From positions 1 to 5,684 of the forward strand of contig DHNJ01000068.1 of the NCBI GenBank assembly GCA_002409445.1: a stretch of 5,684 nt of DNA, read 5' to 3'. The notes below the pieces were generated by a model. That model searched no databases. It was not told the DNA's origin and saw only the letters and a program-made list of their open reading frames with translations. Position 1 is the first letter of the stretch; every line of letters starts with the position of its first letter. The translations under genes were made by a program, and so were the position numbers. Shown here piece after piece: positions 4,738-5,684 of this stretch. The DNA is from Armatimonadetes bacterium UBA5419. GTDB lineage: Bacteria; Armatimonadota; UBA10988.

Positions 4738-5684
4738 TCACAGCCACTCATCCGCACCGGCCGCGGCCAACTGCGCCTGGAGTTCTTTGATGCGCTCCGC
4801 GTGGTCGGCGGGGCAGATAAGCGTGGCGGTCGCGGTGTGGACGACGACCAGGCCCTCGCAACCGACGAGCGCGATCAGGTGGTCCGGATCGTCGCCGGCG
4901 ACGAGGTTGTCGTGGCTGGCGAGCAGCATGGTGCGTGCCTGGGCGGTTTGTCGGTTGCCGCTGGCGTCGGCCGCCAGCGTTTCCGCCAACGAGGGCCAGC
5001 TGCCGACGTCGAGCCAGTGCAGGTCGAGCGGCACGGCGACGACCCGGAGCGCCGGATCGTTGGCTGCTGGCTCCATGACCGCGTAGTCCAGGCTGATACG
5101 ACGCACGGTCGGGTAGAGCGCGGCGAGGGTCGCGGCGCAGTCCGGCGTGGCCCAGGCCGCGGCGATCTCAGCGAGGGCCCCCGCCGCCGCAGGCTCGTAG
5201 CGCCGGAGGGCGTCGAGGAAGGTGCTTGCGCGCCAGACGAAGAGGCCACTGTTCCACAGGTACTGCTCCGGCCCAGCCGCGAGCCATGCGCGCGCTGTGG
5301 CCGCGTCGGGCTTCTCGCGGAACTCCTTGACCAGGTGCGCGCCGCGTTCGCCCGTCGGGCCAAGGTGCAGGTAACCGTAGCCGGTCGCGGGGCGGGTGGG
5401 GCGGACGCCAAAAGTGATCAGCCGCAGGGGATCGGCCTCAACCAAGGCGAAGGCTCGGTCCACCGCCGCGGCAAAGGTCTCGCGCGGTTCGATGACATGG
5501 TCGGCGGTCGACAGCAGCATCACGGCCTCGGGGTCGCGGGCGGCCAGCAGCGCGGCGCTGAGGCCGGCGGCGGCCATGGTGTCGCGGCCGACCGGTTCGC
5601 CAATCCAGTTGCGCGGCGGCAGGTCGGGCAACTCGGCCGAGATGGCCGCGCGGTGCGCCTCGGCGGCGCAGACCCACAGCTGCG
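4738..5684 (-). CDS. manC: Mannose-1-phosphate guanylyltransferase (5' end outside window)
   Basis: The frame is open to the right edge, giving 314 visible residues. The TTG at 5631 is internal, because coding similarity continues upstream (LWVCAAEAH fits the family's strand 2). The enzyme joins GTP and mannose-1-phosphate to form GDP-mannose for glycans, lipopolysaccharide or protein glycosylation. Motifs seen, numbered from the first visible codon, are GEPVGRDT (28-35), LSTADHVIEP (57-66, the family's PxDH motif), TFGVRPTRPATGYGY (90-104), VKEFREKPD (118-126), YLWNSGLFVW (141-150), ISLDYAVME (196-204) and HWLDVGSWPSL (222-232). The N-terminal nucleotide-binding signature is expected just beyond the window. 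The protein ends after a short C-terminal tail and carries no fused phosphomannose isomerase domain, so it is the single-domain type. It is the most upstream gene seen of the minus-strand operon. Confidence 0.93.
   Translation of the reverse strand, partial: QLWVCAAEAHRAAISAELPDLPPRNWIGEPVGRDTMAAAGLSAALLAARDPEAVMLLSTADHVIEPRETFAAAVDRAFALVEADPLRLITFGVRPTRPATGYGYLHLGPTGERGAHLVKEFREKPDAATARAWLAAGPEQYLWNSGLFVWRASTFLDALRRYEPAAAGALAEIAAAWATPDCAATLAALYPTVRRISLDYAVMEPAANDPALRVVAVPLDLHWLDVGSWPSLAETLAADASGNRQTAQARTMLLASHDNLVAGDDPDHLIALVGCEGLVVVHTATATLICPADHAERIKELQAQLAAAGADEWL

Noticed and set aside
4721..4740. TGAACG repeated at both ends of the serine hydrolase leader as an operator
   Set aside because: The two 6-nt copies include the upstream stop codon and flank the ribosome binding site; such a short repeat in a 17-nt gap is easily chance.
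5629..5631. TTG as the start of the guanylyltransferase gene
   Set aside because: The frame stays open to the right edge with family-like residues, and the essential N-terminal nucleotide-binding motif must lie further upstream.

Overview
The window is a GC-rich, densely coded piece of a bacterial chromosome. It holds six protein genes in two convergent blocks, with no tRNA, rRNA, CRISPR array or mobile element that I could recognise. The taxon is uncertain. A System I (Ccm) haem lyase, a large periplasmic multihaem cytochrome c, and a short-form NagA with an atypical NagB suggest a Gram-negative-type or environmental lineage. From memory of similar proteins, Planctomycetota, Verrucomicrobiota, Hydrogenedentota or Chloroflexota are candidates, but this cannot be settled from sequence alone.

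Plus-strand block (1-1900): the C-terminal part of a CcmF-like cytochrome c haem lyase, entering from the left edge, is followed after 46 nt by an exported cytochrome with seven CXXCH haem c sites. The two fit together: the first is part of the machinery that attaches haem to apocytochromes, and the second is a seven-haem client of such machinery.

Convergence point (1901-1969): the 69-nt gap between the two blocks holds a near-perfect 18-bp hairpin closed by a GCAA tetraloop. It is a candidate bidirectional terminator or mRNA 3'-end stabiliser. A 10-bp CTAG-containing palindrome abuts it.

Minus-strand block (5684 down to 1970): four tightly packed genes read mannose-1-phosphate guanylyltransferase (5' end outside the window), a beta-lactamase-family serine hydrolase, glucosamine-6-phosphate deaminase (nagB) and N-acetylglucosamine-6-phosphate deacetylase (nagA). 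Gaps are 17 nt, 13 nt and a 1- or 4-nt overlap, so they are almost certainly one transcript. NagA then NagB would turn N-acetylglucosamine-6-phosphate into fructose-6-phosphate, and GDP-mannose synthesis can start from that same metabolite. The serine hydrolase may act on a peptide, ester or amide linked to the same sugar source, for example cell-wall material, but that is inference.

I see no clearly new system. The points most worth checking are the NagA reduced to its barrel domain, the NagB active-site substitutions, the cytochrome's apparent Met-for-His replacement near haem 1, and the convergent hairpin.
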